A stretch of 8,275 bases of DNA, taken from Deltaproteobacteria bacterium (GTDB lineage: Bacteria > Desulfobacterota > Desulfobaccia > Desulfobaccales > 0-14-0-80-60-11). The position numbers were made by a program, and so were the translations under genes. This document shows positions 1-6,080 of the stretch, piece by piece. Numbering within the stretch: position 1 is the first letter of the stretch; each line of letters begins with the position of its first letter. The notes below the pieces were generated by a model. The model saw only the letters and a program-made list of their open reading frames with translations, was not told the DNA's origin and ran no database searches. The stretch covers positions 1 to 8,275 of the forward strand of contig VGSO01000112.1 in the NCBI GenBank assembly GCA_016874945.1, written 5' to 3'.

Positions 1-8
1 TATTGGTG

Positions 9-236
9 GCACATCGCGGCCTAAAGGCCGCAACCAAACTAAAAAATGACCTAATTACTTTAATCAAATCAAGGTGTTACAGGCAAAATCTTCGCGAAAA
101 AACCAGAAACTCGGATTCAGTAGCACATCGCGGCCTAAAGGCCGCAACCAAACTAAAAAATGACCTAATTACTTTAATCAAATCAAGGTGTTACAGGCAA
201 AATCTTCGCGAAAAAACCAGAAACTCGGATTCAGTA
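9..236. repeat. 114-bp tandem repeat, two perfect copies
   Basis: Copy 1 spans 9-122 and copy 2 spans 123-236; I see no difference between them. Each begins GCACATC and carries a palindrome with arms GCGGCC and GGCCGC around TAAA (16-31 and 130-145), followed by about 85 bp of AT-rich DNA. Because 114 is divisible by 3, the repeat leaves an open frame of two identical 38-residue blocks, but nothing else suggests that this is coding. The five bases GCACA occur at the start of each copy and again at 237-241, so the duplication may have arisen by recombination between these short homologies (inference). Perfect identity implies a recent duplication. Confidence 0.9.
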
Positions 237-284
237 GCACAGGCTTTCCAGCCTGTGCCGGCGCAGGCTGAAGCCTGCGGCTAC
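237..284. repeat. pair of adjacent REP-like palindromes
   Basis: Two hairpin sequences lie side by side. The first (237-258) has arms GCACAGGCT and AGCCTGTGC around TTCC. The second (262-279) has arms CGCAGGCT and AGCCTGCG around GA. They share the AGGCT/AGCCT core and are followed by GGCTAC. Such paired palindromes are typical of dispersed intergenic REP-type repeats. The first one directly abuts the 114-bp tandem repeat. A role in transcription termination is possible, but there is no T-run. Confidence 0.7.
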
Positions 285-599
285 ATAATTTTGCAAGAGG
301 CTCAGGGGTTAGGGAAAAAAAACCGAGCTGCTCCTCTTTGGCAACCCGGCCTTCTTGGGACAATTATTGTTATCGTGGGGGTATCGTGGTTTTCCATCCC
401 CACCTCCCGATGGGTCTGGTTTTTTAATAATTACACCCGTGGCACAATTTAATAAATTTGTCAATATTTATTCTTTAATTTGTTTTCGGAGTTAAGGCAA
501 CAATAGGTTTAATGATTTGATCCAAATCCTATGAAATTCGCCGGCTTATTCGCGTAGTATTATGCTTGGCGTAACTCATAAAGAAGCTTAAGATAAAAA
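285..599. other. gene-free AT-rich stretch
   Basis: No convincing coding frame is visible. The stretch contains an A-run (316-323), a short direct repeat of TATCGTGG near 370-390 and AT-rich DNA at 420-490. It leads into the broken toxin gene at 600. TATTAT at 558-563 could be a -10 box for that gene, but no matching -35 box is visible. Confidence 0.5.
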
Positions 600-613
600 A
601 TGATCGTAAGCTT
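584..613. promoter_or_regulatory. inverted repeat around the toxin start, possible operator
   Basis: AAGCTTA (584-590) and TAAGCTT (607-613) form a perfect 7-bp inverted repeat that brackets the ATG at 600. HigBA-type operons are usually autoregulated by the antitoxin binding palindromes near the first gene, so this is a candidate HigA operator. That role is inferred from position only. Confidence 0.3.
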
Positions 614-874
614 CAGAGACAAGCGAACTCGCCGAGGGGAACCGGGTAAAGGACTTCGACGGGTTTGAGCGCCAAGCGGAGATGAAACTCGAACAGCTGG
701 AAGCCGCCACATCACTTCTCGACCTGGACCTGCCCGGCAACCGGCTCGAAGCGCTCCAGGGTGACCGCCAGGGTCAATACAGCATCCGTATTAATGACCT
801 GATGGCGGATTTGCTTCCATAGGCCCCAGGGGTCGCCCGGGCCGGTCAATGTTGAGATCGTTGATTACCATTGA
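600..874 (+). pseudogene. higB: HigB/RelE-type toxin, frameshifted twice
   Basis: Reading three frames in turn recovers a whole HigB-family toxin (an mRNA-cleaving RelE-superfamily protein). It starts MIVSFRDKRT (600-629), continues in the next frame from 631 with AEGNRVKDF, a segment with KLEQLEAAT, then PGNRLEALQGDRQGQYSIRIND (in pieces, to 798), and shifts again near 799-803 to finish with WRICF and the family ending VEIVDYH before TGA at 872-874. The first shift fits loss of 8 bp between two CGCC motifs (ancestral sequence inferred). The second fits one extra base near 799-802. The reconstructed length is about 90 residues, normal for HigB. With both shifts no working toxin can be made unless they are sequencing errors. 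The antitoxin partner follows at 998. Confidence 0.85.
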
Positions 875-987
875 TACCAAGTCGCAGTCGAAAGGCAACA
901 GTTGTGGGCGTGATTTATCACGCCCGCCTTTCGGGCGCAATAAATTGCGCCCCTAACAATAATACCTTTTTGATTGCATCTTGGTAT
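874..987. mobile_element. MITE-like palindromic insert between higB and higA
   Basis: The outer ends are a perfect 8-bp inverted repeat, ATACCAAG (874-881) and CTTGGTAT (980-987). Inward from them the two arms stay similar (GCAGTCGAAAGG against the complement GCAATCAAAAAGG) to about 35 bp per side. The centre holds two strong palindromes: GGGCGTGA-TTTA-TCACGCCC and GGGCGCAAT-AA-ATTGCGCCC. The whole could fold as one long hairpin or as a cruciform with two heads. There is no coding capacity. The layout resembles a REPIN or non-autonomous MITE. It begins on the last base of the higB stop codon and ends right before the higA ribosome-binding site. Confidence 0.7.
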
Positions 988-997
988 GAGGTGAATT

Positions 998-1324
998 ATG
1001 AGACGCAGTGCTATCCATCCCGGCGAGCATCTCGCCGAACAACTCGAAGAGCTGGGCATGAGCGCGGCGGCATTGGCGCGCCATCTCAAGGTGCCCACGA
1101 ACCGCATCACGGAGATTCTGAACGGCCGGCGCGCCATAACCGGCGACACGGCCTTGCGCCTGGGACATTTCTTCGGAACGAATCCGGAGTTCTGGCTGAA
1201 CCTCCAGAAAATCTATGAGCTGCGCTGGGCCGCAGATAAGTCCTGGGAAACGATCAAAGATTTGCCGACCTTAAGTCAGGCCAGAAAGAAACAGGACGGC
1301 GACCTGCAACCGGAGCCAAGGTGA
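998..1324 (+). CDS. higA: HigA-type antitoxin, XRE-family DNA-binding protein
   Basis: This 108-residue protein is a HigA-family antitoxin, which normally neutralises HigB and represses its own operon. The N-terminal family signature HPGEHLAEQLEELG is at residues 7-20, the helix-turn-helix spans about residues 21-48 (alanine-rich first helix, recognition helix near VPTNRITEILNG), and the family motif FFGTNPEFWLNLQ covers 58-70. The length is normal. The start at 998 is supported by GAGGTG at 988-993, four bases upstream. The frame is intact although the cognate toxin upstream is broken, so it is an orphan antitoxin that may still act as a repressor or counter related toxins elsewhere (inference). 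The usual short toxin-antitoxin spacing has been widened to about 120 bp by the palindromic insert, so its translation is no longer coupled to higB. Confidence 0.9.
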   Translation: MRRSAIHPGEHLAEQLEELGMSAAALARHLKVPTNRITEILNGRRAITGDTALRLGHFFGTNPEFWLNLQKIYELRWAADKSWETIKDLPTLSQARKKQDGDLQPEPR

Positions 1325-1347
1325 GAGCGCCAGCCCTCCCACCTCCT

Positions 1348-1366
1348 GGGAAAAACTTCTTTTCCC
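1348..1366 (+). terminator. small hairpin after higA
   Basis: GGGAAAA (1348-1354) and TTTTCCC (1360-1366) form a 7-bp stem with a 5-base loop, 23 bp after the higA stop. Only the four T's of the stem itself are present and no T-run follows, so it would be a weak terminator at best. Confidence 0.3.
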
Positions 1367-1392
1367 TATCGCGCCAATCGGGTTAAACTGCT

Positions 1393-1398
1393 TATAAT
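1393..1398 (+). promoter_or_regulatory. -10 box of a probable mutS promoter
   Basis: A perfect TATAAT lies 66 bp upstream of the chosen mutS start. The region 15-19 bp upstream has no good -35 match. Transcription would begin near 1405, giving a leader of about 60 bases that contains the G+C-rich hairpin at 1424-1440. Confidence 0.45.
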
Positions 1399-1423
1399 AA
1401 TTTGCATTCGGGCCGATTCTTAT

Positions 1424-1440
1424 GGGGCGCGGCGCGCCCC
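1424..1440 (+). promoter_or_regulatory. G+C-only hairpin in the mutS leader
   Basis: GGGGCGC (1424-1430) and GCGCCCC (1434-1440) form a perfect 7-bp stem of G:C pairs with a 3-base loop, directly after an in-frame ATG at 1422. It would hide that ATG and leaves the ATG at 1464 free, which is one reason for choosing the latter. A regulatory effect on translation is possible but not shown. Confidence 0.4.
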
Positions 1441-1463
1441 CTATTGCTTACCGGTCACTGATT

Positions 1464-4004
1464 ATGTCTGAACCGTCTCAAGAAAAACTCACCCCCATGC
1501 TCAAGCAGTACCTGGACCTCAAGTCCCGGTACGCCGACGCCCTGATGCTCTTTCAAATGGGGGATTTCTACGAGATGTTCTTCGAAGACGCCCGGAAAGG
1601 CGCCGAGGCCTTGAACATCGCCCTCACCAGCCGCAGCCGCCAGGGGGAGGAGCGCATCCCCATGGCCGGGTTCCCCATCCACGCGGCCCAGGCCTATATC
1701 GCCCGCCTCCTGGACGCGGGTTTCCAGGTGGTGGTCTGCGACCAGACCGAGGACCCGGCCCTGGCCAAGGGATTGGTGCGCCGGGAAGTGACCCGCATCA
1801 TCACCCAGGGCACCGTGGTGGACCCCGCCTCCCTGGACGCCCGCACCGACAATTACCTGGCCGCCGCGGCCTTCCAGGGGCAAAAATGGGGACTGGCCTA
1901 CCTGGAGCTGTCCACCGGGGAATTCCGCCTCACCGAGGGGGAAGGCCCGGACAGTTTGGCCGATGAGCTCTGGAGGCTGAAGCCCGCGGAAATCCTAATG
2001 TCCGAAGACTATCAAGGGAATGTCCTGGACGCGGCCCTGGCCCCTTTCGGCGCCCCGCCGCCCCGGCGCCGCCTCACCCCTTTCGCCTTTGACCCCGACG
2101 CGGCCCGGCGGGAACTGGGACGGGCCTTGGGAACCCTGTTCTTGGACGGCTTCGGCCTGGAGATTTACCACCTGGGAGTGGCCGCGGCGGGGGCCATCAT
2201 CCGCTACCTCCGGGACTCCCACACCCCCCGCCTTCCCCACCTGGACCGGCTGCTCCCCTACCGCCGGGACGATTACCTGGAGCTGGATGAAGCCACCCTC
2301 CGGAACCTGGAAATCTTTGAAACCTGGCGCACCCGCAGCCGCCAGGGATCGCTCCTGGAAGTCCTGGACGCCACCGTCACCCCCATGGGCGGAAGACGCC
2401 TGGGCCAATGGCTGCGCTATCCCCTCATTGACCCGGAAGCCATCGAAGCCCGCCTGGACGGGGTGGAGTTTTTCAAGGAAAACAGCCTCCTGCGCCAGCG
2501 TTGGCGGGACACCCTGAAAGGTCTGGGGGACCTGGAGCGCCTCACCGCCCGGGTGGCCCTGGAGCAGGCCTCCCCCCGGGAAGTGGCCGCGGTGAAGCAC
2601 GCCCTGGCCCGGGTGCCCGGGCTCAAGGCCCTCCTGCCGGACCAGCTTCCGCCCCTGGTGGGGGAAACCGCGGCGGACCTGGACGGCCTCCCCGACATCC
2701 ATGACCTCATCGACCGGGCCTTGGTGGACGACCCGCCTGCCAACCTCCAGGCCGGCGGCGTCTTCCGGGAAGGCTTTGACCCGGAGTTGGACGAGTTAAT
2801 AAGCTTCAGCCGGGAAGGCAAGGACTGGATCGCCCGGCTGGAGGCCGAAGAACGGGTCAGAACCGGCATCAACTCCCTTAAGGTGGGCTACAATAAAATT
2901 TTCGGCTACTACCTGGAGGTGTCCCGGGCCAACCTCCAGCATGTCCCCCCGGATTACATCCGCAAACAGACCCTGGTGAACGCCGAGCGCTTCATCACCG
3001 CGGCCTTGAAGGATTATGAGACCCGGGTCCTGGGGGCCGATGACGCCCGGGTGCGCCGGGAAGCGGCCCTGTTTCAGGACCTGCGCCGGCGCCTGGGGGA
3101 GCAGGCCCCGCGGCTGAAAAAGGTGGCCCGGGCCCTGGCCGTCCTGGACGTGCTGGCGGCCCTGGCCCAAACCGCGGCCCTGCACCGGTACTGCCGCCCC
3201 CGGATCACCCCCGAACCCCTTCTGGAAATCCGGCAGGGGCGCCATCCGGTCATCGAACGGATTCTGCCGCCCGGGGCCTTCGTGCCCAACGACATCACCC
3301 TCAGCGGCGACTCCCAGGTCCTCATTGTCACCGGCCCCAACATGTCGGGGAAATCCACCATCCTGCGCCAGGTGGCCCTCACCGCGCTCCTGGCCCACGT
3401 GGGCAGCTTTGTCCCGGCCCAGGCGGCCCGGGTGGGCCTCACGGACCGCATCTTCACCCGGGTGGGGGCGGTGGACGACATCGGCCGGGGCCAGAGCACC
3501 TTCCTGGTGGAAATGCACGAAACCGCCCGCATCCTGCACCAGGCTTCCCCCCGGAGCCTGGTGATCCTGGATGAAATCGGCCGGGGCACCAGCACCTTCG
3601 ACGGCCTGGCCCTGGCCTGGGCGGTGGCCGAGCACCTCCACGACCTGGACGGCCGGGGGGTCAAGACCCTCTTCGCCACCCACTACCAGGAGCTCACGGA
3701 ACTGAGCCGCCTCAAGCCCCGGGTGCAGAATTTCCAGGTGCTGGTGACGGAATCGGAGGGAAACATCGTTTTTCTCCACCGCCTCCAGCCGGGCGCGGCC
3801 TCCAAGAGCTACGGCATCCAGGTGGCCCGGCTGGCCGGGGTGCCCCCGGAGGTCATCGACCGGGCCGGGGAGGTCCTGGAAAACCTGGAGGCCGGAACCC
3901 TGGACCCCACGGGCCTGCCCCGCCTGGCCCGGCGCCGCCGCCGCCCCGGGCCGGAATCTCCCCAATTGCGTCTCTTTCAGAACCCGGAGAAGCCCGACAA
4001 GTGA
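1464..4004 (+). CDS. mutS: DNA mismatch repair protein MutS
   Basis: MutS recognises base mismatches and small loops as a clamp-like dimer and uses ATP to recruit MutL. All landmarks are present in 846 residues, the usual length. The mismatch-reading motif GDFYEMF is at 33-39, with the intercalating Phe35 and Glu37. The Walker A motif GPNMSGKST is at 624-632 and the Walker B motif LVILDE at 699-704, followed by IGRGTSTFDG. The ATPase-site FATHY motif has His740. A basic linker leads to QLRLF at 834-838, a likely beta-clamp binding peptide. The frame is open from 1422, but ATG 1464 (MSEPSQEKLTP) matches where the family normally starts. No clear Shine-Dalgarno site precedes either start. It ends with tandem stops TGA TAA (4002-4007). 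Codon use is strongly C/G-ending, unlike the flanking accessory DNA. It probably forms its own transcription unit. Confidence 0.97.
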   Translation: MSEPSQEKLTPMLKQYLDLKSRYADALMLFQMGDFYEMFFEDARKGAEALNIALTSRSRQGEERIPMAGFPIHAAQAYIARLLDAGFQVVVCDQTEDPALAKGLVRREVTRIITQGTVVDPASLDARTDNYLAAAAFQGQKWGLAYLELSTGEFRLTEGEGPDSLADELWRLKPAEILMSEDYQGNVLDAALAPFGAPPPRRRLTPFAFDPDAARRELGRALGTLFLDGFGLEIYHLGVAAAGAIIRYLRDSHTPRLPHLDRLLPYRRDDYLELDEATLRNLEIFETWRTRSRQGSLLEVLDATVTPMGGRRLGQWLRYPLIDPEAIEARLDGVEFFKENSLLRQRWRDTLKGLGDLERLTARVALEQASPREVAAVKHALARVPGLKALLPDQLPPLVGETAADLDGLPDIHDLIDRALVDDPPANLQAGGVFREGFDPELDELISFSREGKDWIARLEAEERVRTGINSLKVGYNKIFGYYLEVSRANLQHVPPDYIRKQTLVNAERFITAALKDYETRVLGADDARVRREAALFQDLRRRLGEQAPRLKKVARALAVLDVLAALAQTAALHRYCRPRITPEPLLEIRQGRHPVIERILPPGAFVPNDITLSGDSQVLIVTGPNMSGKSTILRQVALTALLAHVGSFVPAQAARVGLTDRIFTRVGAVDDIGRGQSTFLVEMHETARILHQASPRSLVILDEIGRGTSTFDGLALAWAVAEHLHDLDGRGVKTLFATHYQELTELSRLKPRVQNFQVLVTESEGNIVFLHRLQPGAASKSYGIQVARLAGVPPEVIDRAGEVLENLEAGTLDPTGLPRLARRRRRPGPESPQLRLFQNPEKPDK

Positions 4005-4091
4005 TAATCCCCCCGGCACTTCATAAAGCAAGAAGCAAACGCGATTTTCAAATTTCCTACATAAACAATCCAAAGGAGATATATTTATTCG

Positions 4092-4118
4092 TTGTCATCG
4101 GAATTTTCATGCTAAAAT
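4092..4118 (+). promoter_or_regulatory. distal candidate promoter for the secreted protein gene
   Basis: TTGTCA (4092-4097) lies 15 bp before TAAAAT (4113-4118), which is preceded by TGC as in extended -10 promoters. The spacer is short. It would give a leader of about 165 bases containing the inverted repeat at 4184-4210. Confidence 0.3.
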
Positions 4119-4183
4119 GGGTCGAGATTTTCTTAAGTACCTACTCTAATAGAATATGGAAAAGTGAAGAAGGTCACCCACCC

Positions 4184-4210
4184 CAACTCTCCTGAACTGA
4201 TGGAGAGTTG
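4184..4210 (+). terminator. 9-bp hairpin between mutS and the next gene
   Basis: CAACTCTCC (4184-4192) and GGAGAGTTG (4202-4210) are a perfect inverted repeat with a 9-base loop. There is no T-run after it. It could be a factor-dependent mutS terminator, a leader structure or a protein-binding site; the sequence does not decide between these. Confidence 0.35.
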
Positions 4211-4234
4211 ATAACGCTCCCGTAAAAACCCACG

Positions 4235-4243
4235 TGGTACAAT
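4235..4243 (+). promoter_or_regulatory. extended -10 promoter candidate
   Basis: TGGTACAAT is a good extended -10 element (TGn then TACAAT) that would start transcription near 4250, about 40 bases before the ATG at 4292. There is no good -35 at 16-18 bp spacing, as is common for extended -10 promoters. Confidence 0.35.
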
Positions 4244-4291
4244 TGAGGGCAGTGCTCCCAGCCTGTCCCCCGGCCCAGGGAGGGAAAATCC

Positions 4292-5596
4292 ATGTCCCGC
4301 AAACTCTTGTCCCTGACAGCAACCATCTTGACGGTCTTTTTTATGTCGGCGGCGGTGCCCGCGGCCACCGTGTTTTTCGACGGCTTTGACGGCACCTCGC
4401 TGGGGCCCGCCTGGACCGTGCTTCATGAAGATGCCGGCAAGTATTCGGTGTCCGGCGGCCAGTTGCACACCCAGACCCTGACGGGCGACTTCTGGGGGGG
4501 CAGCAATAATTACTCCAACCTTTTCGTCATCAACAATCCCCTGGGCAGCCGGGATTTCCAGGTCACCATCCGGGTAACCGGGTTCAACCCGGTCACGGCT
4601 TACCAGCAGATTGCCCTCATGGCCTATGACAACGACGACAACCTGATGAAGTGCACCAACACCCATCTGGGTTTCCGGGCCTGGCAGATGTGCCCCGAAA
4701 GCGGCGGCAGTCCCTCCCACTACGAGGACACCCGGAACGCGTCCGAATCCGATTTTTACTTGCGCCTGATGAAGATAGGCAACCTCTATCAGCAATACAT
4801 CAGCTTTGACGGGGTGACTTACGAGCGGCGCAATCCCCCCCTAAGTTATGGCAATGGCGCGCCCCAATATCTCGGCCTCGTCGCCCTGGAAGGCTCGGGG
4901 ATCGGCGCGCCTCCGGTCCCGGTCGATATTGACTTTTTCCAGGTGGAGGATATTTCTTCGTCCCCAACCAATTTCTTCGATGACTTTAACGGGACCTCCC
5001 TGGGGGCGCCGTGGCTGGTGTTCCATGAGAATACCGGAACATATTCCCTCTCTGGCGGCCAGCTCCACACCTCCACCATGTCCGGCGATTTCGCCCATGG
5101 CGGGGCCAATGATTACGTCAATCTCTTCCTTATTCCCAATCGTTGGGGAAATGCCAACTTCCAGATTACTATCAAAGTGTCGGGGTTTAATCCGGTGACC
5201 GACTATCAGCAGATCGCCCTCCTCGCCTTTGATGATGACGCCAACCATGCCCGGTGCGGCAACGGTTTTATCGGGGGAGGCCGGAACTGGGAACTGGGCC
5301 GGGAGCTGGGAGGCAGCTGGACGAATGAACTGGATTCTGCCAACGCCGGGGTTTCCGAGTTTTACCTGCGGTTGGTGAAAATCGGCAACATCTACCGACA
5401 GTACATGAGTCTGGACGGCAAGAATTTCCAACCTCGCAACCACTCGGTGGTATATGACGGCAGCGTGAGATTTCTGGGCTTCATCGCCCTGGAAGGCACG
5501 AAAGTCACCGCTCCGCCGGTGCCAGTGGATGTGGACTTTTTCTCGGTGGAGAGGATTGACGCCTCCCCGGCCATCAATTCATTGTTGCTGGACTAG
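4292..5596 (+). CDS. secreted protein with two tandem concanavalin-A-like domains
   Basis: The start ATG follows AGGGAGGG (4277-4284) with good spacing. Residues 1-25 are a clear Sec signal peptide: SRK, a hydrophobic core and a cleavage-like AVPAA. The rest is an internal duplication with a period of about 200 residues: FFDGFDGTSLG at 28-38 matches FFDDFNGTSLG at 228-238. Both halves share a YSxSGGQLHT motif, a GFNPVTxYQQIAL motif, an acidic run (DNDDN or DDDAN), FYLRLxKIGN, and a closing VPVDxDFF (about 209-216 and 410-417). The pattern resembles the beta-sandwich domain attached to GH43 beta-xylosidases and DUF1349 proteins, a carbohydrate-binding-type fold. No catalytic domain, anchor or sorting signal is visible, so the protein probably acts as a secreted binding protein. 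The ligand is unknown. The family assignment comes from motif memory, not from a search. Confidence 0.8.
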   Translation: MSRKLLSLTATILTVFFMSAAVPAATVFFDGFDGTSLGPAWTVLHEDAGKYSVSGGQLHTQTLTGDFWGGSNNYSNLFVINNPLGSRDFQVTIRVTGFNPVTAYQQIALMAYDNDDNLMKCTNTHLGFRAWQMCPESGGSPSHYEDTRNASESDFYLRLMKIGNLYQQYISFDGVTYERRNPPLSYGNGAPQYLGLVALEGSGIGAPPVPVDIDFFQVEDISSSPTNFFDDFNGTSLGAPWLVFHENTGTYSLSGGQLHTSTMSGDFAHGGANDYVNLFLIPNRWGNANFQITIKVSGFNPVTDYQQIALLAFDDDANHARCGNGFIGGGRNWELGRELGGSWTNELDSANAGVSEFYLRLVKIGNIYRQYMSLDGKNFQPRNHSVVYDGSVRFLGFIALEGTKVTAPPVPVDVDFFSVERIDASPAINSLLLD

Positions 5597-5634
5597 CCCG
5601 GCTTTGGGAACCGGGGCGCTTCCACCTTAAGCCT

Positions 5635-5662
5635 CGCGGCCCTCCCGCAGATGAGGGCCGCG
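5635..5662 (+). terminator. strong hairpin after the secreted protein gene
   Basis: CGCGGCCCTC (5635-5644) and GAGGGCCGCG (5653-5662) form a perfect 10-bp stem with an 8-base loop, about 40 bp after the stop codon. No T-run follows, so intrinsic termination is uncertain. Its position fits an end-of-transcript structure. Confidence 0.45.
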
Positions 5663-5746
5663 TTCCCATCAACAATTGCGCCAGGATGCCATTGGCCGAC
5701 CCTAACAAAATCAAGCGTCTCAGGTGATTTGCCACCACAGCTTTTC

Positions 5747-5774
5747 ACCGAAAACCGAGAACCGAAAACCGAAA
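5747..5774. repeat. heptamer tandem repeat, four units
   Basis: Four consecutive 7-mers read ACCGAAA, ACCGAGA, ACCGAAA, ACCGAAA, followed by the start of a fifth (ACCCC). The array sits just upstream of the tRNA promoter. It may be a simple slippage repeat; no function is evident. Confidence 0.75.
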
Positions 5775-5789
5775 ACCCCATTTTCCCCC

Positions 5790-5818
5790 TTGACAAGGCC
5801 GGAGATTTCTTAAAAAAT
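5790..5818 (+). promoter_or_regulatory. promoter of the tRNA-Gly/tRNA-Cys unit
   Basis: A perfect -35 TTGACA (5790-5795) is followed at 17-bp spacing by AAAAAT (5813-5818), a weak -10 in an A-rich run. Transcription would start near 5825, a few bases before the mature tRNA-Gly end at 5829, as expected for a tRNA operon. Confidence 0.55.
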
Positions 5819-5828
5819 TAAAAGTCGA

Positions 5829-5903
<75 letters not shown>

Positions 5904-5913
5904 TTTTTTTTGA

Positions 5914-5988
5914 GGCGGCATAGCCAAGAGGTAAGGCAACGGTCTGCAAAACCGTTATTCACCGGTTCGAATCCGGTTGCCGCCTCCA
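5914..5988 (+). tRNA. tRNA-Cys (anticodon GCA)
   Basis: Acceptor arms GGCGGCA (5914-5920) and TGCCGCC (5978-5984), discriminator T, encoded CCA (5986-5988); anticodon stem ACGGT/ACCGT around CT-GCA-AA (anticodon 5946-5948); T-arm ACCGG-TTCGAAT-CCGGT. It is 75 bases long and intact. A tyrosine recombinase gene ends about 90 bp downstream, so the 3' part of this gene is a likely attachment site. A Gly-Cys tRNA pair is common in bacteria and is often followed by a tRNA-Leu, which is absent here within the window. Confidence 0.97.
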
Positions 5989-6030
5989 GTGATTCCCCAG
6001 GAAAATAGCGGCTTTACACATCGTTGTCTC

Positions 6031-6078
6031 TTCCTCATTTTTCCTCAAAAATCCCTTGGTGAATATATAGGTGAATAT
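6031..6078. repeat. short direct repeats between tRNA-Cys and integrase
   Basis: TTCCTCA occurs at 6031-6037 and 6041-6047 (period 10). GGTGAATAT occurs at 6058-6066 and 6070-6078 (period 12). Paired short direct repeats next to a tRNA attachment site could be integrase arm-type binding sites or sites for an excision factor. This is inference from position and spacing close to a helical turn. Confidence 0.35.
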
Positions 6079-6080
6079 CG

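Noticed and set aside
9..236. Possible CRISPR array
   Set aside because: The unit is 114 bp with no spacer diversity and only two copies.
3..452. A 149-residue open frame made of two identical 38-residue blocks
   Set aside because: It simply translates the 114-bp tandem repeat and palindromes; no ribosome-binding site and no recognisable domain.
865..1168. Short open frames on both strands across the palindromic insert and higA
   Set aside because: Shadows of the insert and of the higA gene; no independent support.
1422..1463. Alternative mutS start at 1422
   Set aside because: It adds 14 residues with no family similarity and its ATG sits against a strong hairpin; 1464 gives the expected N-terminus.
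1995..4073. Long antisense frames opposite mutS, including one of 425 residues
   Set aside because: They mirror the strong C/G codon bias of mutS, are rich in G, P, Q and H, and show no domain.
4001..4195. A 64-residue frame just after mutS
   Set aside because: It overlaps the mutS end, lacks a ribosome-binding site and crosses promoter-like DNA.
4133..5443. Antisense frames opposite the secreted protein gene
   Set aside because: The sense frame has a signal peptide, a ribosome-binding site and duplicated domains; the antisense frames have none.
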